NCBI GenBank assembly: GCA_021647145.1
Contig: JAKIVF010000062.1
Span: 1 to 20,178 of the forward strand
Length of the DNA: 20,178 bases
Reading direction: 5' to 3'
Source: Methylococcaceae bacterium
GTDB lineage: Bacteria > Pseudomonadota > Gammaproteobacteria > Methylococcales > Methylomonadaceae
Under the pieces are notes generated by a model, which had not been told where the DNA came from, ran no database searches, and saw only the letters and a program-made list of their open reading frames with translations. The translations under genes and the position numbers were made by a program. How positions within the stretch are numbered: the stretch's first letter is position 1; every line of letters begins with the position of its first letter. Of this stretch, positions 7,094 through 14,377 are shown in pieces.

Positions 7094-8083
7094 TTAATCA
7101 ATGACTACTGGCCTATACAAAGCAAGTGCTTCTAAACATTGTTGATAATGATTAAGCCCATGACTTGGTTGTAAAGAAAACCCAGGTAAAGAAAAACCAT
7201 AATCTAATCCTTGTTTCTCAGCATCAACAACCCAGCGACATAATTGACTCAGTTTTTCTTCCAAATCAGACGCGGTTGTAAAGTCATAATCAAGCCACAG
7301 TTGTTGATTACTCGCTGTAGCATTTTTCTGAAATTGCTTTATATAAAGCCCCTGCCCTTTAGCAAAAGATTTCCAATCAATCTGTTTAATTGCATCACCA
7401 TCCTGATAGGTTTTTAATCCATAAAAATCATCACCTCCCGCAATGGAAGAATTCATTAATTCCTCTTCAACACTTTCCTCTATATCCATCATGGGTAATG
7501 GGCAGTTATCAGAAGCGAGTGCAGGATAAGCCAGATATTTTTTACTAAAACGAATTGGCGACCATACGGTAAAAAAACCAAAGGGATAAGTACTGGAAAT
7601 AACAATTTTATTCATTCTATGCCACCCTCTTTTTTCGACAAATAAGAAAAAGGTTAATTTTTTTTGCTTCTGTTTTCCTAAACTAAGCTTATTACTCTTT
7701 GAAAATCCAATGTTTAAATTTACTCGATCAATATTTCCAGGATTACTTAACAACAAATTGACCTCAGCCATTTCACCGGCAAAAACTTTATTACAGCCAA
7801 TCAACTCAAGCCTTAATCCAAAGATGGATTGATAACTATGTAAAATAGAAATTAAAAAAATACTGGATAATAAAAAGGCTAACAAATAACAAAGATTATT
7901 GTTATAGACAAAGGCAATCAAAAAAAGAATTGCAATCAACACAAGAAAAGACAAGCCTTTGTTTGTGGGCAAAATAAAAACCCGCTGGTGATTCAAATCT
8001 ACAACTTTTTCTACCGTATTATCTCGCTTAAAAAACCGGATATTTTTAAACATCAGAAACGCGTCCCTATGAAACTTCAACAT
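7094..8083 (-). CDS. DUF58 domain membrane-anchored protein
   Basis: A 329-residue protein with two adjacent membrane segments near residues 43-82 and the DUF58 signature in the C-terminal part: FYGLKTYQDGDAIKQIDWKS, followed by FAKGQGLYIKQF. DUF58 proteins have a vWA-related fold and are usually encoded with MoxR AAA+ ATPases and transglutaminase-like proteins, as here. A chaperone/assembly role with MoxR is generally assumed but not proven. The ATG at 8083 overlaps the moxR end by 17 bp; an alternative Met at 8053 (MFKNIRFF) lies 13 bp past the moxR stop and would remove ten residues. Either start leaves the domains intact. Confidence 0.9.
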   Translation of the reverse strand: MLKFHRDAFLMFKNIRFFKRDNTVEKVVDLNHQRVFILPTNKGLSFLVLIAILFLIAFVYNNNLCYLLAFLLSSIFLISILHSYQSIFGLRLELIGCNKVFAGEMAEVNLLLSNPGNIDRVNLNIGFSKSNKLSLGKQKQKKLTFFLFVEKRGWHRMNKIVISSTYPFGFFTVWSPIRFSKKYLAYPALASDNCPLPMMDIEESVEEELMNSSIAGGDDFYGLKTYQDGDAIKQIDWKSFAKGQGLYIKQFQKNATASNQQLWLDYDFTTASDLEEKLSQLCRWVVDAEKQGLDYGFSLPGFSLQPSHGLNHYQQCLEALALYRPVVID

Positions 8084-8972
8084 GTTGGAGCAAAGATTCC
8101 ACGACTAAATCAGAATTACTATTGCTTGATTTTAAACGATGTCCTGCCACAGCAGGAAGAACAGTTTGTACATCTTCGGGTAGCACAGCGTCACCACCTT
8201 TCATATAAGCCCAGGATTTAGCCGCAGTTAACAAGGCAAGCCCTGCCCTAGGTGATAGACCATAGTTAAATTCATCTGATTCACGGGTAAAGTTGATTAA
8301 AGCCTGAACATAATCAAGTAATGCAGGTGAAGTGTAGATACCTGTAATTTCATTTTGCATTTGAGATAAACGTTCAGGTGGTAGCATGACTTGTAACTCA
8401 TCAATAATAAAACGTCTATCAACGCCCGTTAACAAATTTCTTTCAGCCTGTTGATCAGGGTAGCCCAGTTGAATTCGCATTAAAAAACGATCTAATTGAG
8501 ACTCAGGCAAAGAAAATGTACCTAATTGATGAGAGGGGTTTTGCGTAGCGATAACAAAAAAAGGGCTAGGTAAGTCGTATGACACGCCTTCAACTGTGAC
8601 TTGATTTTCTTCCATCGCTTCTAACAAAGCACTTTGTGCCCTGGGTGTTGCTCGATTTATTTCATCAGCCAAAACCATTTGATTAAAAATGGGGCCAGGA
8701 TGGAAGGTAAACTCACTCTTGCTGGCATTAAATATAGAGGAACCAATAATATCTGCCGGCATAATATCGCTCGTAAACTGGATTCTTTGATAATCCAACC
8801 CTAAAAGCTTTGCCAACGTATGCGATAAGGTTGTCTTTCCAACACCAGGAATATCTTCAATCAATAAATGCCCGCGTGCTAATAAACAACAAACCGCAAG
8901 TTTAATCTGATGTTCCTTACCTAAAATGACCTGATTAGCAGAATCAAAAAGTGTACTTAAATTTACGTCCAT
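8067..8972 (-). CDS. MoxR-family AAA+ ATPase
   Basis: The 301-residue ATPase carries Walker A IPGVGKTT (residues 41-48), Walker B VLADEINR (100-107), sensor-1 segment VIATQNP (140-146), a RFLMRI arginine-finger region and the C-terminal lid (ATPase_lid family). These match the MoxR AAA_3 family, which acts as chaperones maturing proteins or complexes. It is the first gene of the MoxR-DUF58-TgpA operon. Only 34 bp separate its ATG from a 161-bp palindrome, so the promoter lies inside the repeat, in the short gap, or farther upstream. No strong Shine-Dalgarno is seen. Confidence 0.95.
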   Translation of the reverse strand: MDVNLSTLFDSANQVILGKEHQIKLAVCCLLARGHLLIEDIPGVGKTTLSHTLAKLLGLDYQRIQFTSDIMPADIIGSSIFNASKSEFTFHPGPIFNQMVLADEINRATPRAQSALLEAMEENQVTVEGVSYDLPSPFFVIATQNPSHQLGTFSLPESQLDRFLMRIQLGYPDQQAERNLLTGVDRRFIIDELQVMLPPERLSQMQNEITGIYTSPALLDYVQALINFTRESDEFNYGLSPRAGLALLTAAKSWAYMKGGDAVLPEDVQTVLPAVAGHRLKSSNSNSDLVVESLLQHVEVS

Positions 8973-9006
8973 AAATAGAGAGTAGGTTTAGGCTGCACTG
9001 CCATTA

Positions 9007-9167
9007 AGGGATCTGGAAAGAAATAATCGTCCGATATTGGGCAGGATTTTTGTTTGCCTTCTGTGGGGTAGAAACAAGCGCATAGCAGGCTACGTAACTG
9101 TTACCACCCCACAGAAGGCGGACAAAAAGACCAGCAAGATTGGATGATTATTTCTTTCCAGCTCCCT
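9007..9167. repeat. 161-bp palindromic (MITE-like) element, copy 2
   Basis: This matches 4893-5053 along its full length with about four to six scattered base differences, in the same orientation. The same long arms are present (AGGGATCTGG.../...CCAGCTCCCT). It lies immediately upstream of the moxR-like start. The two copies exactly bracket the three-gene operon 5053-8972. A 63-residue ORF running across its right part is judged spurious. Confidence 0.9.
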
Positions 9168-9193
9168 AAGTTAAGAGCTTTTGCATATTGCAA

Positions 9194-9220
9194 GGTGGAT
9201 GAGCGATAGCGTAACCCACC
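9194..9220. repeat. Short palindromic repeat, GGTGG...CCACC type
   Basis: GGTGGAT at 9194-9200 pairs with ACCCACC at 9214-9220 (one mismatch), with GAGCGATAGCGTA between. It resembles hairpin repeats widespread between genes in several proteobacteria. It sits between the 161-bp element and another hairpin repeat, making this 115-bp gap almost wholly repetitive. Confidence 0.55.
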
Positions 9221-9233
9221 ATTCTCCAGGCTT

Positions 9234-9263
9234 GTTGGGTTAACAAAAAAGCCGTTAGCCCAA
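9234..9263. repeat. Dispersed hairpin repeat, copy B
   Basis: Left arm GTTGGGTTAAC and right arm CGTTAGCCCAA, with A-rich loop bases. It begins 20 nt after the peptidase stop codon on the minus strand. Same family and orientation as 7042-7072. Confidence 0.7.
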
Positions 9264-9282
9264 TCTGCGTTTTTAATAACAA

Positions 9283-11748
9283 TCATTTGCACTCCCCACC
9301 CAAAGGCTCAGAATATAATTTTTCCAGTTCAGTTAAATCAACACTATTGATGACGCCATCCGTATTTAAATCAAATGAAGTATCAGGAGCACCACCTGCA
9401 CGTATCGCAGCAAACAAAACACTCCAGTCAGATAAATCTACACAGCCATCATTGTTGAAATCGCCTGCTAATGATGGAACAGAAGTATCCATATTGACTA
9501 AGGTATTAGACAAATCAACATCAGTAGTCTCGGTTAACAAATCCAGATTAAAAGGATAGAGTCCATTAGGTGACTGACTCGCTACGGCTTTAATAACCAC
9601 ATGTCGAATTTGACCAGCAGGCACAGTTCCAAGCCGACAACTAACTTCTCTGTCATCAATACTCTCACAGCCATCAATTTGATGAAAAACTATATGTTCT
9701 GGAAGTTTCAATGCTCTAATACGCGTATCTTGTAAATCTTTATCACTAAAGTTTTTAAGTTTAATATGATATTCAAAAGGGACTCCTACCGTAATACCCG
9801 TAGCTGAAGTATCAAGTGAAAGGAATACGCTTCCTTGCTCAAAAACAAGGTCTGCCTGAACCAAGCCACATCCTGTGCCAAAATCAAAATTACTATTCAC
9901 TCTACAAGCATCGTTTTTAGGCGATTTCTCATCTTTAATTGACGCGGGGTCATTTAAATTTAAACTGCCTTGAGTCATGGCAAGTTTAATTGAATCGGGC
10001 GACAATTTAGGATAAGCCTGTTTTAACAACACGGCTAAAGCCGCTGCATTCGGGGCAGATGCAGACGTTCCCTGAAAATTTGGATGATTATTAAAATCTG
10101 TATTTGTACCAAAAAAACTGGTATCAGAGTTATCGGGGGCAACAATCTCAGGTTTAAAACGTATATCAGGTTTGATTAGACGCCTACCAATATTATCAAA
10201 TAAAATCGGCGTACCCCCAGCAGATGAAAAAGGCTCAATCCGGGAATCAGCCAGTTTAGTATTAAACCAAGGAGTTTGCTGATAAGGAATAGCACCTACA
10301 GCAATAGCGCCAGAGGCATTGGCATGGCCAAAAATAGTACTACTATTGGTCTGATATTCATCAATTGATATTGAAACAATTTTATCTTTATCTTCTTCTT
10401 TAATTTCATCAGGCCACGGAGCTGTTGGCCCATGAAAAATATATTTAATCCGTTTAGGCACAGAGCCTGCTCGATGACTAATATATAAGTTTGCCTGGAT
10501 TTCACCTTCCGCAGCGCCATCACCAAAAAGTTCAAGTGAACCCGCAAAAATCTCAATCGGATTATGACCAAGATTATTATTTTCACTACTGACAATAATT
10601 GAACCATCACTAATATTTAACAAGAAAAAATCCAAATCCGTTTTAGCCCCTTCACCACCAGAAATTTCTGCAGGATCATCCCACTGTAAAGATATAACAA
10701 TGTGCTGCTTTAGAGGAATAGTAATCTTTTGATAAAAATCTGATGCCTCTCCCGCGGCAAGACCAAAATCGTGCGCTTTATCTCTTGAGGCAACCACACC
10801 CTGAGTAAAATTCGCTTCATAAGAATAACGAGCACCATTCCCGGCAGAAGAAAAATAAGTAACGCCTCTTTTTTTAACTTCATTAACTGCCTGGGCAATG
10901 GGTCCTTCCTGAAACATAGGCATATTAAAATAACCTAAATCATCAACAATAATATCCACACCTGCTTCTTCTAAAGCAAGAATACCTGCTGCAAAAGCCG
11001 TTGCACCCGTGCTTGCAGTATAAAAATAAAATTTAACACTGGGTGCAATATCATAGATTAACTGCATCATTGCCCTGCCCTCATCCGTAACAAGAAGTTC
11101 ACCGTCAGCATCTCTACACACAGGAAATTCTTTTAATACGGTGACATCATCAGGTAAATCCCCCGTAAAAATATCCCAAGCATAATCCAGTTCACTTTCA
11201 TCGAGTTCCTCTTTCTCATCAATACAATTAAAACTATCAGACATGACTCCAATTGAAACACCAGTCCCATCCACCCCATATTGTTTACGAACAACATCGG
11301 TAAACATTGCCTGGTCAGCAGCATTAAACGCGATACCTCGCTTACGTCCAGTTTTTACACCACGATTAATGGGCTTATTGGAACTAACCCAGCTAATTTC
11401 AGAATAGTTTTTTAATTGAGAAAGTTGTTTGATAGGGACAAGGGCTGACACTTGTTTTCTAAAAGAAGCAATCTCCGTAGCGCCTAAAGCTTTTAATTTA
11501 TTCAGTAAAGGCTGTACTTCCGCTAATTTTTTAACACTAATATCCACAAAAACCTGCCGGTTTTGGATGATATTTATCGTCCCATCCTTAGTAGAAAAAG
11601 AGCTGGCAGGTTTTTGAGACGTATGAGCGTTAAATTGACCTTGTAAATTCTGCAAATGAGAACTTAATACCTCTGCCGCCAGAGTATTAATCGTATTGAT
11701 TTGTAAAAACAAACCGAAAGTAAAAAGAAACGTAGTTTTTTTAATCAT
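9283..11748 (-). CDS. Secreted subtilase-like (S8) peptidase with dockerin-like C-terminus
   Basis: The 821-residue protein starts with a signal peptide (cleavage likely after NTLAA, residue 25). A propeptide-like region follows to about 140, then an S8-type domain about 160-600. Visible sites are Asp171 (IGVMSDSF), oxyanion Asn304 (SSAGNGA) and Ser562 (FQGTSASAP). The usual His-Gly-Thr motif is replaced by DEGRAMMQL, placing Glu223 where His is expected. An insertion of ~150 residues with a beta-sandwich look lies between Asn304 and Ser562. After a DUF11-like segment (about 640-745), residues about 758-815 hold two calcium loops (DFNNDGCVDLSDW and DLNTDGVINSVDL), as in type I dockerins. A clear ribosome site AAGGA (11756-11760) supports the start. 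It is likely exported to the periplasm or outside; activity is uncertain because of the His-to-Glu change. Confidence 0.88.
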   Translation of the reverse strand: MIKKTTFLFTFGLFLQINTINTLAAEVLSSHLQNLQGQFNAHTSQKPASSFSTKDGTINIIQNRQVFVDISVKKLAEVQPLLNKLKALGATEIASFRKQVSALVPIKQLSQLKNYSEISWVSSNKPINRGVKTGRKRGIAFNAADQAMFTDVVRKQYGVDGTGVSIGVMSDSFNCIDEKEELDESELDYAWDIFTGDLPDDVTVLKEFPVCRDADGELLVTDEGRAMMQLIYDIAPSVKFYFYTASTGATAFAAGILALEEAGVDIIVDDLGYFNMPMFQEGPIAQAVNEVKKRGVTYFSSAGNGARYSYEANFTQGVVASRDKAHDFGLAAGEASDFYQKITIPLKQHIVISLQWDDPAEISGGEGAKTDLDFFLLNISDGSIIVSSENNNLGHNPIEIFAGSLELFGDGAAEGEIQANLYISHRAGSVPKRIKYIFHGPTAPWPDEIKEEDKDKIVSISIDEYQTNSSTIFGHANASGAIAVGAIPYQQTPWFNTKLADSRIEPFSSAGGTPILFDNIGRRLIKPDIRFKPEIVAPDNSDTSFFGTNTDFNNHPNFQGTSASAPNAAALAVLLKQAYPKLSPDSIKLAMTQGSLNLNDPASIKDEKSPKNDACRVNSNFDFGTGCGLVQADLVFEQGSVFLSLDTSATGITVGVPFEYHIKLKNFSDKDLQDTRIRALKLPEHIVFHQIDGCESIDDREVSCRLGTVPAGQIRHVVIKAVASQSPNGLYPFNLDLLTETTDVDLSNTLVNMDTSVPSLAGDFNNDGCVDLSDWSVLFAAIRAGGAPDTSFDLNTDGVINSVDLTELEKLYSEPLGGECK

Positions 11749-11762
11749 TTTAAAATCCTTAC

Positions 11763-11799
11763 AAATAAGTTAACGAAGGAAAGTTCCTTTCTACTTATT
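11763..11799. promoter_or_regulatory. Nested dyad symmetry in the peptidase leader
   Basis: An inner inverted repeat AAGGAA-AG-TTCCTT (11776-11789) lies inside an outer one, AATAAGT (11764-11770) with ACTTATT (11793-11799). It is 15-51 bp upstream of the peptidase ATG, just beyond the ribosome site. It could be an operator or a leader hairpin. The symmetry is seen directly; the role is inferred. Confidence 0.35.
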
Positions 11800-11824
11800 A
11801 AAACAGTGTAATTTTGGTAGTAAT

Positions 11825-11855
11825 GTTGGGTTATCGACAAAACCATTAGCTCAAC
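11825..11855. repeat. Dispersed hairpin repeat, copy C
   Basis: GTTGGGTTATCG...CCATTAGCTCAAC, a variant of the family at 9234-9263. It lies 76 bp upstream of the peptidase start and 130 bp beyond the stop of the outer-membrane protein gene. Confidence 0.65.
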
Positions 11856-11913
11856 ATGCTATAAATTACATGGCTATTAACAAAACACAGGTTATTTAAA
11901 TAATGACCCCCAT

Positions 11914-11962
11914 CTCGTTCCCACGCAAAGCGTGGGGACAAGAAAACAACGGTGGGAACGAG
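11914..11962. repeat. Inverted repeat with GTTCCCAC arms
   Basis: CTCGTTCCCAC at 11914-11924 pairs perfectly with GTGGGAACGAG at 11952-11962. Inside the left half a second palindrome CCACGCAAAGCGTGG occurs. It is related to the GTTCCCACGC units at 19764-19980. It lies 22 bp beyond the stop codon of the outer-membrane protein gene and may end that transcript. The remaining bases of the 236-bp gap hold only hairpin copy C and the leader dyad. Confidence 0.75.
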
Positions 11963-11984
11963 AAGCCAACAAACAGAAAAACAA

Positions 11985-13142
11985 TTAATAATTCATATTA
12001 ATCCCCAGATTAATTCCCAAAGACTCTCTATCAACATCATTCAACCTTGAAAAAACTCTTGCCCCCTGAGTGGTAAATAAAGTTTCAGTACCACTATCAG
12101 CATCCCACTTCTGATAATCAACAGAAAGGCTAAGCCCCCAACTATCATGCTTTATATAACGATACCCAGCAGAGGCAACAATCCCGGTAGCATCAGCCGT
12201 GTGTTCAAAGCCAGTACTTTTTTGTACATCCTTAGATTGACGCCAATCGCCTTCGGCTTCATACTCAGCCCAGTGGTGCTGAAACGAAGAAAACAATTGA
12301 TGATGTCTAAAAGCAGAAAGCGTAATATCACCACCCAGCCAAGGCCCAGACCAATTAGCACTGTAACTATTTTCCAAGGCTAAAGTTGAAGGATCATTTC
12401 TTTCAAACCCTGTTAATAACTCACGACCCTTATCCGATTTTAGATTTTGCTCTCGCCACGAATAGCCCGCTAAAGGCGTAATATTTAAAGCCACAGGATC
12501 ATTAAACTTAGAACCAAAATCAAAGGCATACCCCAAAGCAACAGAACCAAACCAGGCATATCCTTCACCCGAATCATTTTCTACTGAAGTAAATGAATCC
12601 GTTTTTCCATCATGTAAAAAGCTGGTTTGTTGACTATTTCCTGCAACAGTCCAGGCATAACCAGCATCAGCTTTAAGAACAAAGTTATAGAGAAGTGGAA
12701 CATTAAATCCAGCATTAAAACCAACCAAAGACAAATCATTCCATTCAACTTCCGTTAACGTATCAGGATTTCCATTCGGCCCAGCAATATCCCATTTAAA
12801 GGAATCATGTTGATAACCATTTTCAAAATAATAAAAAAATGAAAAATCATCTTTCACAGAAACATAATTATCTGGCGCCTTAATCTGCTCCTCATCCGCA
12901 TTATAAAAAACCATATGAATCTCTGGTTCCTCGCTATCTACATGCTCTTTTTCAAGTGTTGTATCACTTGCCTTGATAGGCTGAGAAGGCAATCTATTTT
13001 CTTTGGCCTCATCACTAACCGTTCTTTTCTCAGACGGTTGTTCAGAAAAAAAATGCATGTTTAAAGTATCATCATTGGCTAAAGTTAATTGACTAGATGC
13101 AATCAGCAATAAAAAAAATACGCTAGGTGTTTGTGTTTTCAT
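11985..13142 (-). CDS. Outer-membrane beta-barrel protein (omptin/Pom-like)
   Basis: The 385-residue product has a signal peptide (cleavage probably after QLTLA, residue 22) and a polar, charged stretch to about residue 90. About 290 residues of alternating hydrophobic/polar strands follow, rich in Tyr, Trp and Gly, ending in an aromatic residue (NMNY), as expected of an outer-membrane barrel. Segments such as NWSGPWLGGDITL recall the omptin-fold/Protochlamydia outer-membrane-protein (Pom) type of barrel. No catalytic residues are claimed. It starts 9 bp after the DUF2939-type gene, so the two are probably co-transcribed. The substrate or role is unknown. Confidence 0.75.
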   Translation of the reverse strand: MKTQTPSVFFLLLIASSQLTLANDDTLNMHFFSEQPSEKRTVSDEAKENRLPSQPIKASDTTLEKEHVDSEEPEIHMVFYNADEEQIKAPDNYVSVKDDFSFFYYFENGYQHDSFKWDIAGPNGNPDTLTEVEWNDLSLVGFNAGFNVPLLYNFVLKADAGYAWTVAGNSQQTSFLHDGKTDSFTSVENDSGEGYAWFGSVALGYAFDFGSKFNDPVALNITPLAGYSWREQNLKSDKGRELLTGFERNDPSTLALENSYSANWSGPWLGGDITLSAFRHHQLFSSFQHHWAEYEAEGDWRQSKDVQKSTGFEHTADATGIVASAGYRYIKHDSWGLSLSVDYQKWDADSGTETLFTTQGARVFSRLNDVDRESLGINLGINMNY

Positions 13143-13151
13143 CTTAAATAA

Positions 13152-13712
13152 TTAACCCGTTAAACTCTTAACAAATGCATCTAACATTTCTTTAATCGGA
13201 TACTCCAAATGAGAAATTTTCCAAGTAAATACCTCTGATCTTTTTAATATCACTTTCGTCATTAATCCAGAGTCTTGCTTAACAAAAGTATGTGCTTCTG
13301 TTAAAGAATCAAAAAATACATTGGCATCGTTGAATACAGGCTGATAAGAAGCAGTGGTCTTTTTAGCCTTGATATAATCAAGATTACCTTTTAGCATTTG
13401 CTGATAACCAGCGGGCGATAATAATGAATCCACCGCTTGGTCTACATGCCTAAAAGCATCACCATAATCCTTCCATGCCTGATACCTATCTTCCTGACGA
13501 TCTATATCCTTTTTGATTTTTAATTTTCCTTCAATCATCTTCGTTGCTAAAGCACGATGTTGTTTTATATCAACATAATCATTTAGCGCAGTGATATCAT
13601 TTTCTTTTATCGCTAAATCAATTTTCCCCAAGGTCACATACGGTGAATACAAAAAACCACCCACCATCGCAAAAAGTAATAAAACCAGACCACCTAAAAC
13701 CGTATTTTTCAT
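13152..13712 (-). CDS. DUF2939-type membrane-anchored protein
   Basis: The product has an N-terminal hydrophobic anchor or signal (about residues 3-22) followed by the DUF2939-like motif SPYVTLGKIDLAIKENDITALNDYVD, then a helical, charged domain. The chosen start is the ATG at 13712, which has AAAGG seven bases upstream; an ATG 7 codons earlier at 13733 gives 193 residues but lacks such a site. The result is 186 residues. Function of the family is not established. The stop is 9 bp before the outer-membrane barrel gene, suggesting a two-gene unit acting in the envelope. Confidence 0.75.
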   Translation of the reverse strand: MKNTVLGGLVLLLFAMVGGFLYSPYVTLGKIDLAIKENDITALNDYVDIKQHRALATKMIEGKLKIKKDIDRQEDRYQAWKDYGDAFRHVDQAVDSLLSPAGYQQMLKGNLDYIKAKKTTASYQPVFNDANVFFDSLTEAHTFVKQDSGLMTKVILKRSEVFTWKISHLEYPIKEMLDAFVKSLTG

Positions 13713-13775
13713 ATCAAAACCTTTGCGCCCCAAGAATAAAACAACAAAAACAAACCCAACCCAACTTAGTTCTCT

Positions 13776-13805
13776 GTTGGGTTAACGACAGAGCAGTTAG
13801 CCTAC
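13776..13805. repeat. Dispersed hairpin repeat, copy D, overlapping the msrQ stop
   Basis: GTTGGGTTAACGACAGAGC followed by AGTTAGCCTAC. The right arm contains the msrQ stop codon (13802-13804), so the element forms the very end of that coding sequence. A perfect extra pairing AACCCAAC (13753-13760) with GTTGGGTT (13776-13783) also exists. Confidence 0.65.
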
Positions 13806-14377
13806 TTTGTTATAAAAACTAAACGTATCATCAACATACAGCCAATAAAAACAGAATAAATCAGAGGTTCTGTCATCTCTAGCTTAACCAACCAAAAAAA
13901 ATGTACCAAAGTAGAAATAGCCGCCAGATAAATCAATTGATGGATTTTTTTCCAATGCCTTCCACACTTTTTTTTCATGACTTTCGGTGACGTAACAGCT
14001 AAAATCAGCAAAAGACTATAAGTAAACAACCCCACCAGAATATAAGGACTTTTGGGGATTTCATCAACAAACTGCTCCCATGAAAAGGACAAATCCAGAA
14101 CCAGATAAACCATTAAATGCAAGCTGGCATAAAAAAAACTAAACAAGCCAAGCATTCGTCTAAATCGAACAGGCCAACGCTGCCCAGTCAATATTTTTAA
14201 CGGTGTTAACGCCAAGGTAAAACATAAAAAACGTAATGCCCAGTCACCTAAACTTAAATGTAAAGTCTCAATAGGGTTAGCACCCAGGTTTTCAGTAATA
14301 GCATCCCTCAGTAACAGAATAAAAGGAATCAAACTAGCACAAAAAACAAAAACCCAAACCAACCGTCGAGACAACAT
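13802..14377 (-). CDS. msrQ: MsrQ heme-binding membrane subunit of methionine sulfoxide reductase
   Basis: MsrQ (formerly YedZ) is the inner-membrane heme protein that passes electrons to periplasmic MsrP for repair of oxidised Met. The 191-residue product has about six membrane helices and family motifs LGANPIE (near residue 32), WPVRFRRMLGL, a His in FYASLHLMVYL and a second His pair region HWKKIHQLIYLAA...LVHFFWLV. The ATG at 14377 shares its A with the TGA of msrP (TGATG), indicating translational coupling; a TTG one codon earlier is less likely. The 3' end runs into hairpin repeat D. The gene looks intact although its partner has a nonsense codon. Confidence 0.93.
   Translation of the reverse strand: MLSRRLVWVFVFCASLIPFILLLRDAITENLGANPIETLHLSLGDWALRFLCFTLALTPLKILTGQRWPVRFRRMLGLFSFFYASLHLMVYLVLDLSFSWEQFVDEIPKSPYILVGLFTYSLLLILAVTSPKVMKKKCGRHWKKIHQLIYLAAISTLVHFFWLVKLEMTEPLIYSVFIGCMLMIRLVFITK

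Noticed and set aside
5053..8972. MoxR-DUF58-TgpA operon as a novel system
   Set aside because: This trio is a common bacterial arrangement; only its flanking palindromes are unusual.
9101..9292. 63-residue minus-strand ORF after the peptidase gene
   Set aside because: It lies over the 161-bp palindrome and two hairpin repeats; no coding character beyond an open frame.
7042..13805. Spaced hairpin copies as a CRISPR array
   Set aside because: Copies are kilobases apart with genes between and have no regular spacers.
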